Below are positions 36,526 to 47,327 of a DNA stretch of 64,000 nucleotides, one piece after another. Source of the DNA: Alteromonas sp. IB21 (lineage in GTDB: Bacteria; Pseudomonadota; Gammaproteobacteria; Enterobacterales; Alteromonadaceae); assembly GCF_016405965.1 (NCBI RefSeq), contig NZ_JAEFCD010000012.1, positions 1 through 64,000 on the forward strand. The letters run 5' to 3'. Each line of letters begins with the position of its first letter. The first letter of the stretch is position 1. The notes below the pieces were generated by a model, which was given only the letters and a program-made list of their open reading frames with translations, searched no databases and was not told the DNA's origin. A program made the position numbers and the translations under genes.

Positions 36526-37302
36526 CTATTTTTGTCCAGTTAATCTATTTATTACGCTAGCAGCAGCGAACATCCCAAAGGTAGCTGTTACAGTGACTAC
36601 CGCGCCAAATCCACCTGCGCAGTCGAGACGTGTGCCCCCCTCCATTGCTGATTTATTATAGCAAACAGAGCCATCAGGCTGTGGATAGCGCAACTGTTCT
36701 GTCGAATAAATACATTCGACGCCGAAACGGCGCTTGGGGTTTTTACTGAAATTATAGTTTCGACGCAGTTCACTGCGTAGCTTTGCTGCAAGAGGATCTT
36801 GCGTTGTTTTAGCTAAATCGCCTTTAGTGACTTGTGTGGGGTCTATCTGACCGCCAGCGCCGCCTACGGTAACAATAGGGATTTTATTGCGCTTACAGTG
36901 CGCTATCATCGCGGCTTTAGCACGTATACTGTCGGTAGCATCAACCACAGCGTGCATTTCTTTGGTTAAAAGTGTGGCTGTATTTTCAGGCGTAACAAAG
37001 TCTTCAACGCAGTTTACTTTGCAATTAGGGTTAATCAGCGCTACACGCGTCGCAATGGCCTCTACCTTTGGTTGGCCTATCGTATTTGAAAGCGCGTGAA
37101 TCTGACGGTTTGTGTTCGTAACGCAGACATCGTCTAAATCAATAAGTGTGATTGTGCCGACGCCCGAACGTGCCAGCGCTTCGGCAGTCCAACTACCTAC
37201 GCCACCAATACCGACAACGGCCACATGGCTATTGGCTAAATTATTGGTTTGTTGTGCGCCGTACAAACGCACAATACCGCCTAAACGGGGATCATCAGAC
37301 AT
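36526..37302 (-). CDS. tcdA: tRNA threonylcarbamoyladenosine dehydratase
   Basis: TcdA (CsdL) makes the cyclic form of the t6A37 modification on tRNA. The 258-residue protein is an E1-like ThiF-family enzyme. The ATP-binding loop is VVGIGGVGSWTAEALARSG at about residues 28-46. DLDDVCVTNTNRQIHAL follows, and the catalytic cysteine region lies downstream in the CIYSTEQ segment. A hydrophobic GAVVTVTATFGMFAA near the C-terminus is typical. It is transcribed alone; yqjG starts 217 bp away on the other strand. Confidence 0.92.
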   Translation of the reverse strand: MSDDPRLGGIVRLYGAQQTNNLANSHVAVVGIGGVGSWTAEALARSGVGTITLIDLDDVCVTNTNRQIHALSNTIGQPKVEAIATRVALINPNCKVNCVEDFVTPENTATLLTKEMHAVVDATDSIRAKAAMIAHCKRNKIPIVTVGGAGGQIDPTQVTKGDLAKTTQDPLAAKLRSELRRNYNFSKNPKRRFGVECIYSTEQLRYPQPDGSVCYNKSAMEGGTRLDCAGGFGAVVTVTATFGMFAAASVINRLTGQK

Positions 37303-37518
37303 GCTTCACTTCACTTAACAATTAAACAATACGGACGTGGGTTAGCGCTTAAACGCGTAAACACACAGCAGGGCGCGCATCATCTCAAAAGTGAATACCA
37401 AAGATCAATACACTCCAGTTTTTTCGAATAATAAATCCGATTTTAAGCAACATACGTTCTACACAATACATGTTTTAATTAACTCATTGTTTAATGAGAT
37501 GGAAAACGGGGCAGGTAA

Positions 37519-38481
37519 ATGGGTTTACTCGTAGACGGAAAATGGCAAGATAAGTGGTACGACACCAAAAAAAGCGGTGGTAAATTTGAGCGTCAAGCGT
37601 CTAAATTTCGTGACAAAGTTAGCAATAGCAGCGGCGCGTTGTTCCCTGTTGAATCAGGCCGTTATCACCTATACGTATCTTTAGCCTGTCCATGGGCGCA
37701 TAGAGCACTCATTTTTAGAAAGCTAAAGGGGTTGGAAGCGCATATTGATGTCTCTGTTGTTCACCCTGAAATGCTTGATAACGGATGGGAGTTTAAAGAC
37801 TATCCTGGGGCAACCGAAGACAAGCTTTACGGATTTGATTATGCTCACCAGATTTACACTAAAGCCGAACCCGAAATAACTAGCCGCGTTACTGTTCCCA
37901 TTTTATGGGACAAACAAACAGAAACCATCGTCAATAACGAATCGTCAGAGATTATTCGCATTTTCAACAGTGGATTTGATTCACTCACTGGTAATAATGA
38001 CGACTATTACCCTGAAGCCCTTCGCGAAGAAATCGATACCATTAACAACATGGTATATCACGACATCAATAATGGTGTGTATAAGGCGGGGTTTGCTACA
38101 ACACAAGAGGCTTACGAAGAGGCGGTGAATGCTTTGTTTCATGCTTTAGATATGGTTGAAGAAAGACTGAGTAAACAACGCTATTTGGTTGGCAGTCAAA
38201 TCACCGAAGCCGACTGGCGTTTATTTACCACGCTAATTCGCTTTGACGCGGTTTATCACGGTCACTTCAAATGTAATAAGAAGCAAATTGCAGATTATCC
38301 GAATATATTCGGCTATATGAAAGAACTCTATCAGGTGCCGGGTGTTGCTGATACGGTGAATTTTGATCATATCAAGAGACACTATTATTACAGCCATACC
38401 ATGATAAACCCAACTCAAGTCATCCCGGTAGGGCCCGAGCAAGACCTTATGTCGGCCCATGGCCGCGAAAGTATCGAGTAA
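37519..38481 (+). CDS. yqjG: glutathionyl-hydroquinone reductase
   Basis: The 320-residue protein is a Xi-class glutathione transferase. The catalytic cysteine is C57 in LACPWAHRAL, and the conserved SAMDV-like helix gives NNESSEIIRIFN. E. coli YqjG and yeast ECM4 are the reference family; they reduce glutathionyl-hydroquinones. Length matches that family and not short GSTs. A strong GGGGCAGGTAA lies before the ATG. A pirin gene follows after 36 bp, so both may belong to a redox-quinone operon. Confidence 0.9.
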   Translation: MGLLVDGKWQDKWYDTKKSGGKFERQASKFRDKVSNSSGALFPVESGRYHLYVSLACPWAHRALIFRKLKGLEAHIDVSVVHPEMLDNGWEFKDYPGATEDKLYGFDYAHQIYTKAEPEITSRVTVPILWDKQTETIVNNESSEIIRIFNSGFDSLTGNNDDYYPEALREEIDTINNMVYHDINNGVYKAGFATTQEAYEEAVNALFHALDMVEERLSKQRYLVGSQITEADWRLFTTLIRFDAVYHGHFKCNKKQIADYPNIFGYMKELYQVPGVADTVNFDHIKRHYYYSHTMINPTQVIPVGPEQDLMSAHGRESIE

Positions 38482-38517
38482 TGGCTTTTTAGTAAGAATT
38501 TAAGTTAGGTACAAGCT

Positions 38518-39381
38518 ATGTCGTTCACAGTTAACGCGCAAAAAACGATAGAGAAAGTCGTTACGGGTATGCCAACCAGCGACGGTGCAGGCGTGTCACT
38601 CACACGTATTATCGGCCAACCCGATCTGCCTCGATTAGATCCATTTCTCATGCTAGATTTTTTTGGTTCAGATAACCCTGGTGAGTATATAGCGGGTTTT
38701 CCACCTCATCCTCATCGAGGGTTTCAGACGGTTACCTATATGCTTGCAGGTAAAATGCGTCACAAGGACTCGGTGGGTAATGAGGGCGTGATTGATGCAG
38801 GGGGAATTCAATGGATGAACGCAGGCAGAGGCATTATTCATGAGGAAATGCCGGAGCAGGAAGAGGGTTTATTGCAAGGCTTTCAGTTATGGGTAAACCT
38901 TCCCGCAATAGAGAAAATGTCAGCGCCAAACTATCAAGACATACAGCCAGATAGTGTTCCTACTGTGCACATGCAAAATGCAGACGTGAAAGTACTGGCA
39001 GGAGCGGTTGAAGGGGTGCAAGGACCCGTTAAGACAACCGCCGTATCGCCTACCTTTTTAGACGTGGCATTGAAAAGCGGCCCCTCTGAAATTGCCATGA
39101 GTGCAGATGAATCTGCATTTATCTATGTTTACGAAGGTGATGTAGTTATTAATAAAGGTGATGAAGGCGTCGAAACTATTCTGAGACAGGGAGAGCTAGG
39201 CGTTTTGTCACAGAAGGGAACGCAGCTCTGTGTTTCTGCTGATACGGAATGTAAGTTTATAGTAGTATCGGGTAAGCCTATCAACGAACCTGTGGTTCAA
39301 TATGGCCCTTTTGTGATGAACTCTCAGCAAGAAATTGTACAGGCGTTTAATGATTATCAAAGTGGTGTACTGGCAAAGTAA
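38518..39381 (+). CDS. pirin-family cupin protein
   Basis: Pirins are bicupin proteins of 290 or so residues with a metal in the N-terminal cupin. The ligands are seen as H64, H66 (PPHPHRGFQT), H108 and E110 (GRGIIHEEMP). Bacterial pirins include quercetinases. The C-terminal domain shows the shared pirin_C pattern (FVYEGDVVIN-like YVYEGDVVIN and LVSGKPI-like FIVVSGKPINEPV). This 287-residue protein probably shares a transcript with the upstream glutathionyl-hydroquinone reductase. Confidence 0.92.
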   Translation: MSFTVNAQKTIEKVVTGMPTSDGAGVSLTRIIGQPDLPRLDPFLMLDFFGSDNPGEYIAGFPPHPHRGFQTVTYMLAGKMRHKDSVGNEGVIDAGGIQWMNAGRGIIHEEMPEQEEGLLQGFQLWVNLPAIEKMSAPNYQDIQPDSVPTVHMQNADVKVLAGAVEGVQGPVKTTAVSPTFLDVALKSGPSEIAMSADESAFIYVYEGDVVINKGDEGVETILRQGELGVLSQKGTQLCVSADTECKFIVVSGKPINEPVVQYGPFVMNSQQEIVQAFNDYQSGVLAK

Positions 39382-39710
39382 GGGCATAAGCTTTTTCACT
39401 TTAGAACCGCTTGGTTTAAAACAGGCACTTTCCTATTATTTAAGATAAAGGTCATAAATGCGCCACCTCAAACCGCGTGCACTATGCGTTAATACGCTAA
39501 GTTTACGCGTTTACGCCCGTGAGTAGGCAAATGCTGCCTTTTCACAAATTGAAATAGTAATTCACTTCCCCTAATGATTTAATATCATTATGTTTAAATA
39601 CATGTTTTCTTCTTTTTTACGATGCAAATAAAGGAGCGCTTTGCGCTTTTAGGTCGTAAAAAGCATTAAAGTAATCATAAATAGTTAAAACACAGGGAAT
39701 TTTGATCCAA
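39382..39710 (+). promoter_or_regulatory. manB leader region with nested hairpin
   Basis: This 329-bp gap lies between pirin and manB. Within it, TTTTTACGA (39614-39622) can pair with TCGTAAAAA (39654-39662), enclosing a smaller AGCGC-TTT-GCGCT hairpin. This forms a nested stem 40-90 nt before the manB start, possibly a structured leader or a terminator of read-through. I see no gene here. Confidence 0.4.
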
Positions 39711-41171
39711 ATGGCAACCCCAATTACCTGCTTTAAAGCATACGATATTCGTGGCGAACTTAACTCACAGCTAACCGAAGAGGTAGCGTACCGAATTGGC
39801 TATGCTTTTGCTCAAGAATTAAATGCGAAAACAGTTGTTGTTGGCAGTGATGTGCGTCTTACGTCCACTCCATTAAAACTAGCGTTAAGCGCAGGGCTTA
39901 TAGACGCTGGTGCAACAGTCACTGACATCGGCATGGCAGGAACCGAAGAAATTTATTTCGCCACAAAGCACCTTGGTGTTGACGGCGGCATTGAAGTAAC
40001 AGCAAGCCACAACCCCATCAATTACAACGGCATGAAGCTGGTAAAAGCGGGTTCTGTTCCTATTAGCGGTGACACAGGCTTAAACGCAATAAAAGAGAAA
40101 GCGGAAGCGTTAGGCGACGATTACGTGTCAGAACGGCTAGCACACTACACGAACGGTGTAACAATCGATGCCGACGCGTTCTTTAACGGTACTGCTCATG
40201 TAAACGAAGTTAAGCTTTCTAACACTGGTAAATACGCGGTTAAGTCGTGTATGTCTGACTATGTTTCTCACATGCTGTCTTATGTGAATTTAAGTAATTT
40301 TACGCCGCTCAAAGTTGTGGTGAACGCTGGTAATGGCGCCGCAGGCCCGGCACTAGACGCTATCGAGAAAGAAATGAAGTCGCAGGGCGTACCCATTGAA
40401 TTTATAAAAGTACACCACAACGCAGATGGTACATTTCCAAACGGTATTCCTAACCCATTACTACCAGAAAATCGTGCCGATACTGCTGATGCGGTTAAAG
40501 CGTCCGGTGCTGATTTTGGTATCGCGTGGGATGGAGACTTCGACCGCTGTTTCTTGTTCGATGCTGACGGTGAATTTATTGAGGGATACTACATTGTTGG
40601 CTTGCTGGCTGAGGCATTTATTGAGAAAAATACCGACAGCAAAATTATTTACGACCCACGTGTGTACTGGAATACAGAAGACATTGTAGCCAATGCAGGC
40701 GGTACGCCCATTAAATCGAAAACAGGCCATGCGTTTATAAAAGAACGTATGCGCAAAGAAGATGCGGTGTATGGCGGAGAAATGAGCGCGCACCACTATT
40801 TTAGAGATTTTGCGTACTGTGATTCAGGTATGATCCCTTGGCTACTCATTGCTGAACTTGTTTGCGTGAAAAAACAAACGCTAGCAAGCATGGTTAAAGC
40901 GCGTATTGAAGCGTTTCCATCATCAGGTGAAATCAATAGTAAACTTAAAGATGCTGACGCAGCACTTGAGCGTGTAACGAGTAAATATAAACCTCAGGCT
41001 AGTGTCATAGATACAACGGATGGCTTAGGGTTAGAATTTGGAAACTGGCGCTTTAATTTGCGCAAATCGAACACTGAGCCAGTCATTCGTTTAAATGTCG
41101 AAAGTAAAGGCGACATTGCGCTAATGGAACAGAAAACAGAAGAGTTGTTATCGCTTATTCGTGCTGAATAA
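39711..41171 (+). CDS. manB: phosphomannomutase/phosphoglucomutase (ManB/CpsG)
   Basis: The enzyme interconverts hexose-1- and 6-phosphates, feeding GDP-mannose and cell-surface sugars. I start it at ATG 39711 (486 residues, [17 protein letters not shown]); a TTG at 39702 lies in frame. The phosphoserine loop is [11 protein letters not shown] with S99. The metal-binding loop is WDGDFDRC, and the sugar-recognition loop GEMSAHHYF. It resembles E. coli CpsG, and is also in line with dual PMM/PGM enzymes. A strong terminator follows. It stands alone. Confidence 0.92.
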   Translation: MATPITCFKAYDIRGELNSQLTEEVAYRIGYAFAQELNAKTVVVGSDVRLTSTPLKLALSAGLIDAGATVTDIGMAGTEEIYFATKHLGVDGGIEVTASHNPINYNGMKLVKAGSVPISGDTGLNAIKEKAEALGDDYVSERLAHYTNGVTIDADAFFNGTAHVNEVKLSNTGKYAVKSCMSDYVSHMLSYVNLSNFTPLKVVVNAGNGAAGPALDAIEKEMKSQGVPIEFIKVHHNADGTFPNGIPNPLLPENRADTADAVKASGADFGIAWDGDFDRCFLFDADGEFIEGYYIVGLLAEAFIEKNTDSKIIYDPRVYWNTEDIVANAGGTPIKSKTGHAFIKERMRKEDAVYGGEMSAHHYFRDFAYCDSGMIPWLLIAELVCVKKQTLASMVKARIEAFPSSGEINSKLKDADAALERVTSKYKPQASVIDTTDGLGLEFGNWRFNLRKSNTEPVIRLNVESKGDIALMEQKTEELLSLIRAE

Positions 41172-41216
41172 ACGCTGCATTATATGATTTAAATATCAAA
41201 GCGTTAGCTAAAAGCC

Positions 41217-41246
41217 AAGGCGATAGTATTGAAATATTATCGCCTT
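41217..41246 (+). terminator. terminator after manB
   Basis: AAGGCGATAGTATT and AATATTATCGCCTT form a 14-bp stem with one G-T pair, followed by a run of T. It is a strong Rho-independent terminator. Confidence 0.88.
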
Positions 41247-41441
41247 TTTTATTATGTCATTTCATAAAAATATATTATTCAATAGCTTTAAATGGTTATG
41301 CGTAACGCTTAACTGGCTGTTGTTAAGCGTCATCCCATTATAAAAGCACTTATTGAAAGTATTTTTAACCACTACCATTCGTGGCTTCAACGCTGTGCTA
41401 CTAGTTTAAAATAAACGAGGACCACAAACATTTTTTCCGTC

Positions 41442-41864
41442 CTATACAAGCAAATAAATCATCCATGCGTGACAGATAACTACGACGCTTGTTAATGCCA
41501 TTCTCAGACTAATATAACTTACGACCTGTTCTTTAGGCAGACTGAGAGTGAACTTGTCATAGATTAATACCGCGACGTAGCTAAGTGACAATACGCCAAA
41601 AACTTTCACATCGTGTGAGAACACCAAACACAGCCAGCCAATAATAGTCGGTAACATAGCTATCAACATTTGTTTATCGTAACGTTGGTTGCTTATTGCG
41701 TCCCACCAGTGGATGCCGCCAAAAAATGAAAGCAGCACAGCAGAATATTGAACAAAGTAAACCGCACTTTGTGTTATCGAGAACAGATTAAGTTGATAAG
41801 CCAGAGGCATCGCTACAAAAGGAATAAGGCCTGCAATACCTAGAAAAACTGCAGAGTAGGGCAT
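41442..41864 (-). CDS. DUF3429 membrane protein
   Basis: I start at ATG 41864 (140 residues, MPYSAVFLG) because AAGGA lies 8 nt upstream; the frame extends to 41909. The protein has four or five hydrophobic segments, with a FFGGIHWWDAI stretch between the second and third, which is the DUF3429 signature. The function is unknown. It lies downstream of gltA on the same strand but behind a terminator. Confidence 0.82.
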   Translation of the reverse strand: MPYSAVFLGIAGLIPFVAMPLAYQLNLFSITQSAVYFVQYSAVLLSFFGGIHWWDAISNQRYDKQMLIAMLPTIIGWLCLVFSHDVKVFGVLSLSYVAVLIYDKFTLSLPKEQVVSYISLRMALTSVVVICHAWMIYLLV

Positions 41865-41895
41865 TGATGATCCTTGTAAATAAAATCGTTTAAAC

Positions 41896-41924
41896 AAAAA
41901 TAGCGCCATAAAGGCGCTATTTTT
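41896..41924 (-). terminator. terminator after gltA
   Basis: AAAAATAGCGCC and GGCGCTATTTTT form a perfect 12-bp stem with a 5-nt loop. On the minus strand it lies 34 nt after the gltA stop and ends with T-rich sequence, separating gltA from the DUF3429 gene. Confidence 0.88.
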
Positions 41925-41957
41925 ACTCGTAAGCGTCGTGCTTAGTTCAATATAACA

Positions 41958-43235
41958 TTACTTAATTGGCGTGTATTTACGCTGATTGTGACCAGTGTAA
42001 AGTTGACGTGGACGACCAATTTTTTGCTTAGGGTCGCTCATCATTTCATGCCAATGCGAGATCCAGCCTACTGTACGAGACAGAGCGAAGATACATGTAA
42101 ACATGTTAGTAGGAATGCCAATTGCTTTGAGAACTATGCCAGAATAGAAATCTACGTTCGGGAACAGTTTCTTCTCTGCAAAGTAAGGGTCGCTAAGCGC
42201 TATCTTTTCAAGTTCCATCGCTACTTCTAGCAGTGGATCTTTCACGTTGAGTTCGCTTAATACTTCGTGGCAGCTTTCACGCATAACTGTAGCACGTGGG
42301 TCGTGGTTTTTATAAACACGGTGACCGAAGCCCATAAGGCGGAACGGATCGTTCTTATCCTTAGCACGAGCAATGAACTCAGGGATACGGTCAACAGTGC
42401 CAATCTCTTCTAGCATGTTAAGGCATGCTTCGTTTGCACCACCGTGAGCAGGACCCCAAAGTGACGCAACGCCTGCCGCAATACACGCGTAAGGGTTAGC
42501 GCCTGACGAACCCGCAAGACGTACCGTAGACGTCGAGGCATTTTGTTCATGATCAGCATGAAGCGTAAAAATACGGTCCATTGCACGTTCCACAGCAGGG
42601 CTGATCTGGAATTCTTCTGCTGGAACAGAAAACATCATGTTTAGGAAGTTTGCCGCATAGCTCAAGTCATTACGTGGATATACGAATGGCTGCCCTACGT
42701 TATATTTGTAGCACATTGCTACCAACGTTGGCATCTTAGCAATTAAACGATGAGCACTGCGAACACGTTGCTCTTCGTTAGATACGTCTAAGTCGCTATG
42801 ATAGAAAGAAGACATTGCACCAACGGTACCGCATAGCATCGCCATAGGGTGCGCATCGTTACGGAAACCATGGAAGAACATGTTGATTTGTTCATGAACC
42901 ATGGTGTGACGTGTGATTGTCGCTTTAAACTCTTCGTATTGTTCTTTAGACGGTGCGTCACCGTGAAGTAGCATGTGACAAACTTCTAGGTAGTCTGCGT
43001 CACGCGCAAGTTCTTCGATTGGGAAACCGCGGTGTAATAACACACCTTGAGCGCCGTCAATATACGTAATTGAAGACTCGCAAGATCCTGTCGCCATAAA
43101 ACCAGGGTCGTACGTGAAATAACCGTGTTGGCCTAACGTACGGACATCGATTACATCTTGTCCTTCGGTGCCAGACAAGATAGGAAGTTCGATTTCCTTA
43201 CCGCCGGCTTTAAGAATGGCTTTCTGATCTGCCAT
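41958..43235 (-). CDS. gltA: citrate synthase
   Basis: GltA condenses acetyl-CoA and oxaloacetate, the first step of the TCA cycle. The 425-residue protein is the hexameric gram-negative type. The motif [14 protein letters not shown] holds the catalytic His and Arg region, and the HDYK-type N-terminus reads [25 protein letters not shown] lies before the ATG. It is divergent from sdhCDAB, the usual layout in gammaproteobacteria. Confidence 0.97.
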   Translation of the reverse strand: MADQKAILKAGGKEIELPILSGTEGQDVIDVRTLGQHGYFTYDPGFMATGSCESSITYIDGAQGVLLHRGFPIEELARDADYLEVCHMLLHGDAPSKEQYEEFKATITRHTMVHEQINMFFHGFRNDAHPMAMLCGTVGAMSSFYHSDLDVSNEEQRVRSAHRLIAKMPTLVAMCYKYNVGQPFVYPRNDLSYAANFLNMMFSVPAEEFQISPAVERAMDRIFTLHADHEQNASTSTVRLAGSSGANPYACIAAGVASLWGPAHGGANEACLNMLEEIGTVDRIPEFIARAKDKNDPFRLMGFGHRVYKNHDPRATVMRESCHEVLSELNVKDPLLEVAMELEKIALSDPYFAEKKLFPNVDFYSGIVLKAIGIPTNMFTCIFALSRTVGWISHWHEMMSDPKQKIGRPRQLYTGHNQRKYTPIK

Positions 43236-43938
43236 AAAATGCTCTCCTCAGAATGGTTCTGTTTGCAGCGAAAACGGACGAAAATATCCGCTTCGTTGGG
43301 AAAAGTGGGCGTATTTGTACTTTATTATGTACCAACAAGTCAATTTAATTGCATATTTGCACAATAAATATTCTGAATTGCTTAAAAGAATACTAGCAAT
43401 CAGATAACGATTAATTAAATTAATGGAAACTCACCTTGCCCGATACGGTGCAATTATCAATGGCTTTTCGCAAAAGGTAAACCACTGTTCGACAAATATA
43501 TTAACAGCTTAGATTAAAAAGTAACCGTTCAACGTTGAATAAATACGCATTCAGATTAAATGTGCTTAATTTGCTCTTGATATACATAGTTATTCTAGAG
43601 GGCTACTGTTAAACTTATAACACTGTAATTGCGCTCATTTAACCGTGTTGCACCCAATTTTGATCTCTTTTCATACTAATTAATTAACATAATTGTGGGC
43701 ATAGCGACTAAAGTCTTACTACGGCACAAAAAATTGTAATTATATACTACGCTGGATATACTCAGCGGTGTTTGTACATCAGAATATTTATTCTGTAACA
43801 AGCATTAAAGAATAATTCACAAATTGTTAACAACTCAGTGGATGAGGCAATTAACAGGTTAAAAATCGAATTTACTTATTCAGGACATAAAAAAGGTAAG
43901 AAATTCATTATCCCTTACGGATTAAACAGGCATACATT
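43236..43938. promoter_or_regulatory. gltA-sdhC divergent control region (703 bp)
   Basis: This AT-rich region drives gltA leftward and the sdh-suc genes rightward. It contains a perfect 12-bp palindrome (TTCAACGTTGAA, 43528-43539), TTAATTAAATTAAT at 43411-43424, and another TTAATTAA-rich stretch near 43676-43690. The A/T-rich direct repeats resemble ArcA sites, known to control these genes in relatives; that link is inference. No gene is seen here. Confidence 0.6.
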
Positions 43939-44313
43939 GTGAAAAAGCAAAGACCAGTAAATTTAGAACTCAATACTATTAAATTTCCCCCCTCTGCTAT
44001 TTCGTCAATTCTCCATCGTGTAACCGGTGTTGCAATGTTTTTCGCGCTACTATTTGTTATTTGGGCATGGGCAGTTTCTGTTCATTCGTCTGAAGGTTTT
44101 GCGAACGTACAAGCAATCATGGACGGTTTCCTTGGAAAATTTGTCGCAATTGGCACAGCCTCAGCGCTGACGTATCACATTCTAGGCGGCCTAAGACACG
44201 TTGTTATGGATTTAGGTCACTGGGAAGAATTAGAGTCGGGCAACACAAGTGCGAAAGCAGTAATCGCGCTTTGGGTTGTATTGACCGTAGTATTGGGAGT
44301 TGCATTATGGTAA
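43939..44313 (+). CDS. sdhC: succinate dehydrogenase cytochrome b556 subunit
   Basis: SdhC is a membrane anchor that binds heme b and quinone. The 124-residue protein has three helices. The segment SSILHRVTGVAMFFALLF gives the quinone-site Ser and Arg, and HILGGLRHVVMDLGHW gives the heme-ligand His. Translation starts at GTG 43939, the only suitable start; AGG lies about 10 nt upstream. Its last seven bases overlap the sdhD start (ATGGTAA). Confidence 0.93.
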   Translation: MKKQRPVNLELNTIKFPPSAISSILHRVTGVAMFFALLFVIWAWAVSVHSSEGFANVQAIMDGFLGKFVAIGTASALTYHILGGLRHVVMDLGHWEELESGNTSAKAVIALWVVLTVVLGVALW

Positions 44314-44654
44314 CCAACCAAGCAAGCATTAAGCGTGACGGCGTACAAGATTACGTCTCTCTTCGCGCAACAGCAGCAATAATTTTCGCGTACTCGGTTT
44401 TCATGGCGTGGTTTTTTATCACCACAGACAATTTAACGTTTGTTGAATGGCGAGGGTTATTCTCTGGCCTGGCTATGAAAGTTTTCACATTGGCAGCACT
44501 AGTAGCAGTGATGATCCACGTGCGCATCGGCCTATGGCAGGTGCTTACAGACTATGTTAAATCAGCAGGTCTGCGCGCTGGACTACAATATATACTAAAT
44601 ATCATCGCATTCGGCTATGTTGCTGTTGGCCTATTCGTACTGTGGGGAGTGTAA
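44307..44654 (+). CDS. sdhD: succinate dehydrogenase membrane anchor subunit
   Basis: The second membrane anchor of complex II. I place the start at ATG 44307 (115 residues, [21 protein letters not shown]), which overlaps the sdhC stop and has GGGAG upstream. It has three hydrophobic segments, and [14 protein letters not shown] carries the heme or quinone-side His, Asp and Tyr. sdhA begins 1 nt after its stop, so translation is coupled. Confidence 0.92.
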   Translation: MVTNQASIKRDGVQDYVSLRATAAIIFAYSVFMAWFFITTDNLTFVEWRGLFSGLAMKVFTLAALVAVMIHVRIGLWQVLTDYVKSAGLRAGLQYILNIIAFGYVAVGLFVLWGV

Positions 44655-44655
44655 A

Positions 44656-46428
44656 ATGAGTTTACCCGTTCACGAGTTTGATGCAGTAGTAATTGGTGCT
44701 GGCGGAGCAGGTATGCGCGCGGCACTGCAGATTTCACAATCTGGTAAATCATGCGCACTGTTATCTAAAGTATTTCCAACCCGTTCTCACACTGTGTCAG
44801 CACAGGGTGGTATTACCGTAGCACTTGGTAATTCACACGAGGATAACTGGGAATGGCACATGTATGACACCGTTAAAGGTTCTGATTATATCGGCGACCA
44901 AGACGCGATTGAATATATGTGTAAGACTGGTCCAGAAGCTATCATCGAAATGGAGAACATGGGTCTACCATTCTCTCGTTTTGAAAATGGCAAAATTTAT
45001 CAACGTCCTTTTGGCGGCCAGTCAAAGAACTTTGGTGGTGAGCAGGGCGCTCGTACAGCAGCTGCGGCTGACCGTACTGGCCACGCGCTTCTACACCTTC
45101 TTTACCAGCAAAACGTAAAGAACAAAACAAAAGTATTCTCAGAGTGGTATGCACTTGACCTAGTAAAAAACCAAGACGGCGACGTGGTTGGTTGTACCGC
45201 AATTGATATCGAGTCTGGTGAAGTAGTTTACTTCAAGTCTCGCGCAGTTGTTCTTGCTACAGGCGGTGCGGGTCGTATCTACGCCTCAACGACAAACGCA
45301 CACATCAATACCGGTGACGGTGTGGGTATGGCACTTCGTGCTGGTGTAGCGGTTCAGGATATGGAAATGTGGCAGTTCCACCCAACGGGTATAGCTGGCG
45401 CAGGTACATTGGTTACTGAAGGTTGTCGCGGTGAAGGTGGTTACCTTCTAAACAAAGACGGCGAGCGCTTCATGGAACGTTATGCGCCAAACGCGAAAGA
45501 CCTTGCTGGTCGTGACGTTGTTGCTCGTTCAATGATGACAGAGATTCGCGAAGGTCGTGGGTGTGAAGGCCCATGGGGTACACACATTAAGCTTAAGCTT
45601 GACCACCTTGGTAAAGACGTTCTTGAATCGCGTCTACCTGGTATCCTTGAGCTATCCCGTACGTTTGCACACGTTGACCCAGTAAAAGAACCAATTCCAG
45701 TAATTCCTACTTGTCACTATATGATGGGTGGTATTCCAACTAACGTTGATGGCCAATGTCTAACGGTTGATGAAAACGGTAACGACAAGGTTGTTAATGG
45801 TTTATTTGCTTGTGGTGAGATTGCTTGTGTATCGGTACACGGCGCTAACCGCCTTGGCGGTAACTCGCTACTTGACCTTGTTGTATTCGGTCGTGCGACC
45901 GGTTTACACCTTGGTAAGACACTATCTGAAATGGCACCAACGCGTGATGCTTCTGAGTCTGATCTTGAAGCCTCTATGACGCGTTTCAACCGTTGGGAAA
46001 ATTCAGAGAAAGGTAAGGGCGAAGACCCAGTACAAATTAAGAAAGACTTGCAGAAATGCATGCAGCTTAACTTCTCAGTATTCCGTGAAGGTGAAGCAAT
46101 GGCAGAAGGGCTTAAAGAGCTTGGCGAGATTCGCGAGCGTCTTAAGCATGCACGCCTTGACGACAAGAGCGCAGACTTCAATACCCAACGTATTGAATGT
46201 TTAGAGCTTGATAACCTGATGGAAACCGCGTACAGCACAGCAGTAGCAGCGAACTTCAGAACGGAAAGCCGTGGTGCTCACAGCCGCTTCGACTTCCCGG
46301 ACCGTGACGATGATAACTGGTTATGCCACAGCATCTACGATCCGAACACTGATAAAATGCTTAAACGTGAAGTGAATATGGCGCCTAAGCTTAGGGAAGC
46401 ATTCCCGCCTAAAGTGCGTTCATATTAA
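44656..46428 (+). CDS. sdhA: succinate dehydrogenase flavoprotein subunit
   Basis: SdhA oxidises succinate to fumarate with covalent FAD. I start at ATG 44656 (590 residues, [19 protein letters not shown]). The Rossmann loop is [12 protein letters not shown], and the FAD-attaching histidine is H45 in [10 protein letters not shown]. The catalytic region shows [21 protein letters not shown] and [21 protein letters not shown] lies before the start. Length matches E. coli SdhA (588). Confidence 0.97.
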   Translation: MSLPVHEFDAVVIGAGGAGMRAALQISQSGKSCALLSKVFPTRSHTVSAQGGITVALGNSHEDNWEWHMYDTVKGSDYIGDQDAIEYMCKTGPEAIIEMENMGLPFSRFENGKIYQRPFGGQSKNFGGEQGARTAAAADRTGHALLHLLYQQNVKNKTKVFSEWYALDLVKNQDGDVVGCTAIDIESGEVVYFKSRAVVLATGGAGRIYASTTNAHINTGDGVGMALRAGVAVQDMEMWQFHPTGIAGAGTLVTEGCRGEGGYLLNKDGERFMERYAPNAKDLAGRDVVARSMMTEIREGRGCEGPWGTHIKLKLDHLGKDVLESRLPGILELSRTFAHVDPVKEPIPVIPTCHYMMGGIPTNVDGQCLTVDENGNDKVVNGLFACGEIACVSVHGANRLGGNSLLDLVVFGRATGLHLGKTLSEMAPTRDASESDLEASMTRFNRWENSEKGKGEDPVQIKKDLQKCMQLNFSVFREGEAMAEGLKELGEIRERLKHARLDDKSADFNTQRIECLELDNLMETAYSTAVAANFRTESRGAHSRFDFPDRDDDNWLCHSIYDPNTDKMLKREVNMAPKLREAFPPKVRSY

Positions 46429-46442
46429 TAGAGGCAACGATC

Positions 46443-47153
46443 ATGCAATTAACTTTTTCGATTTATCGTTACAACCCAGAAGTAGATGCGAAGCCTCGCA
46501 TGCAAGACTACACTCTAGAAGTAGAGGAAGGTCAAGACATGATGGTGCTAGACGCGCTACTTGCACTTAAAGAGCAGGATCCGACGCTTTCTTTCCGTCG
46601 TTCTTGCCGTGAAGGTGTATGTGGTTCAGACGGCGTGAACATGAACGGCAAAAATGGCCTGGCATGTATTACCCCGCTCTCTGCACTGGGCAAAGGCAAA
46701 ATAGTTGTTCGTCCACTTCCAGGTCTGCCAGTAGTGCGCGACCTTGTTGTTGACATGACGCAGTTCTACACGCAGTACGAAAAGATCAAGCCGTTCTTGA
46801 TTAACGACAGCAAGCAGCCGCCAGCGCGTGAGCACTTGCAGTCGCCAGAGGAGCGTGCAAAGCTCGACGGTCTTTACGAGTGTATTTTATGTGCTTGTTG
46901 TTCAACGTCTTGCCCATCATTCTGGTGGAACCCTGACAAGTTCATCGGCCCTGCTGGCTTACTTCACGCTTACCGCTTCCTAATCGATAGCCGTGATACT
47001 GCAACTGAAGAGCGTCTTAACGACCTTGATGATGCATTCAGCGTATTCCGCTGCCACGGTATCATGAACTGTGTAAGTGTATGTCCTAAGGGCTTGAACC
47101 CGACAAAAGCGATAGGCCAAATTAAGTCTATGCTTTTACAACGGGCTGTTTAG
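46443..47153 (+). CDS. sdhB: succinate dehydrogenase iron-sulfur subunit
   Basis: SdhB passes electrons from FAD to quinone through three iron-sulfur clusters. The 236-residue protein shows the [2Fe-2S] cysteines in SCREGVCGSDG with a later C, the [4Fe-4S] cysteines in CILCACCSTSCPSFWW, and the [3Fe-4S] cysteines in CHGIMNCVSVCPKGL. It completes the sdhCDAB operon. A strong terminator follows before sucA. Confidence 0.97.
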   Translation: MQLTFSIYRYNPEVDAKPRMQDYTLEVEEGQDMMVLDALLALKEQDPTLSFRRSCREGVCGSDGVNMNGKNGLACITPLSALGKGKIVVRPLPGLPVVRDLVVDMTQFYTQYEKIKPFLINDSKQPPAREHLQSPEERAKLDGLYECILCACCSTSCPSFWWNPDKFIGPAGLLHAYRFLIDSRDTATEERLNDLDDAFSVFRCHGIMNCVSVCPKGLNPTKAIGQIKSMLLQRAV

Positions 47154-47197
47154 TACTATAGTCTGATAACTTTTTAAGTTATAGATGCGATAAGCTA

Positions 47198-47224
47198 AAT
47201 AGCCATCCACTTAGGATGGCTATT
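47198..47224 (+). terminator. terminator between sdhB and sucA
   Basis: AATAGCCATCC and GGATGGCTATT form a perfect 11-bp stem followed by a long T-run. It separates the sdh operon from sucA, which then needs its own promoter or read-through. Confidence 0.9.
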
Positions 47225-47327
47225 TTTTTATATATTCTCCGTTATAACACTTGGTTATGCTGAGAATAACCTTATAATACATCTTGATTGTTAACTAGAT
47301 TTTATAAAACGTAGCAAGGCAAATTAA

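Noticed and set aside
45717..46238. Minus-strand frame (173 aa) opposite sdhA
   Set aside because: It is rich in Ser and Arg with no domain and lies fully within conserved sdhA.
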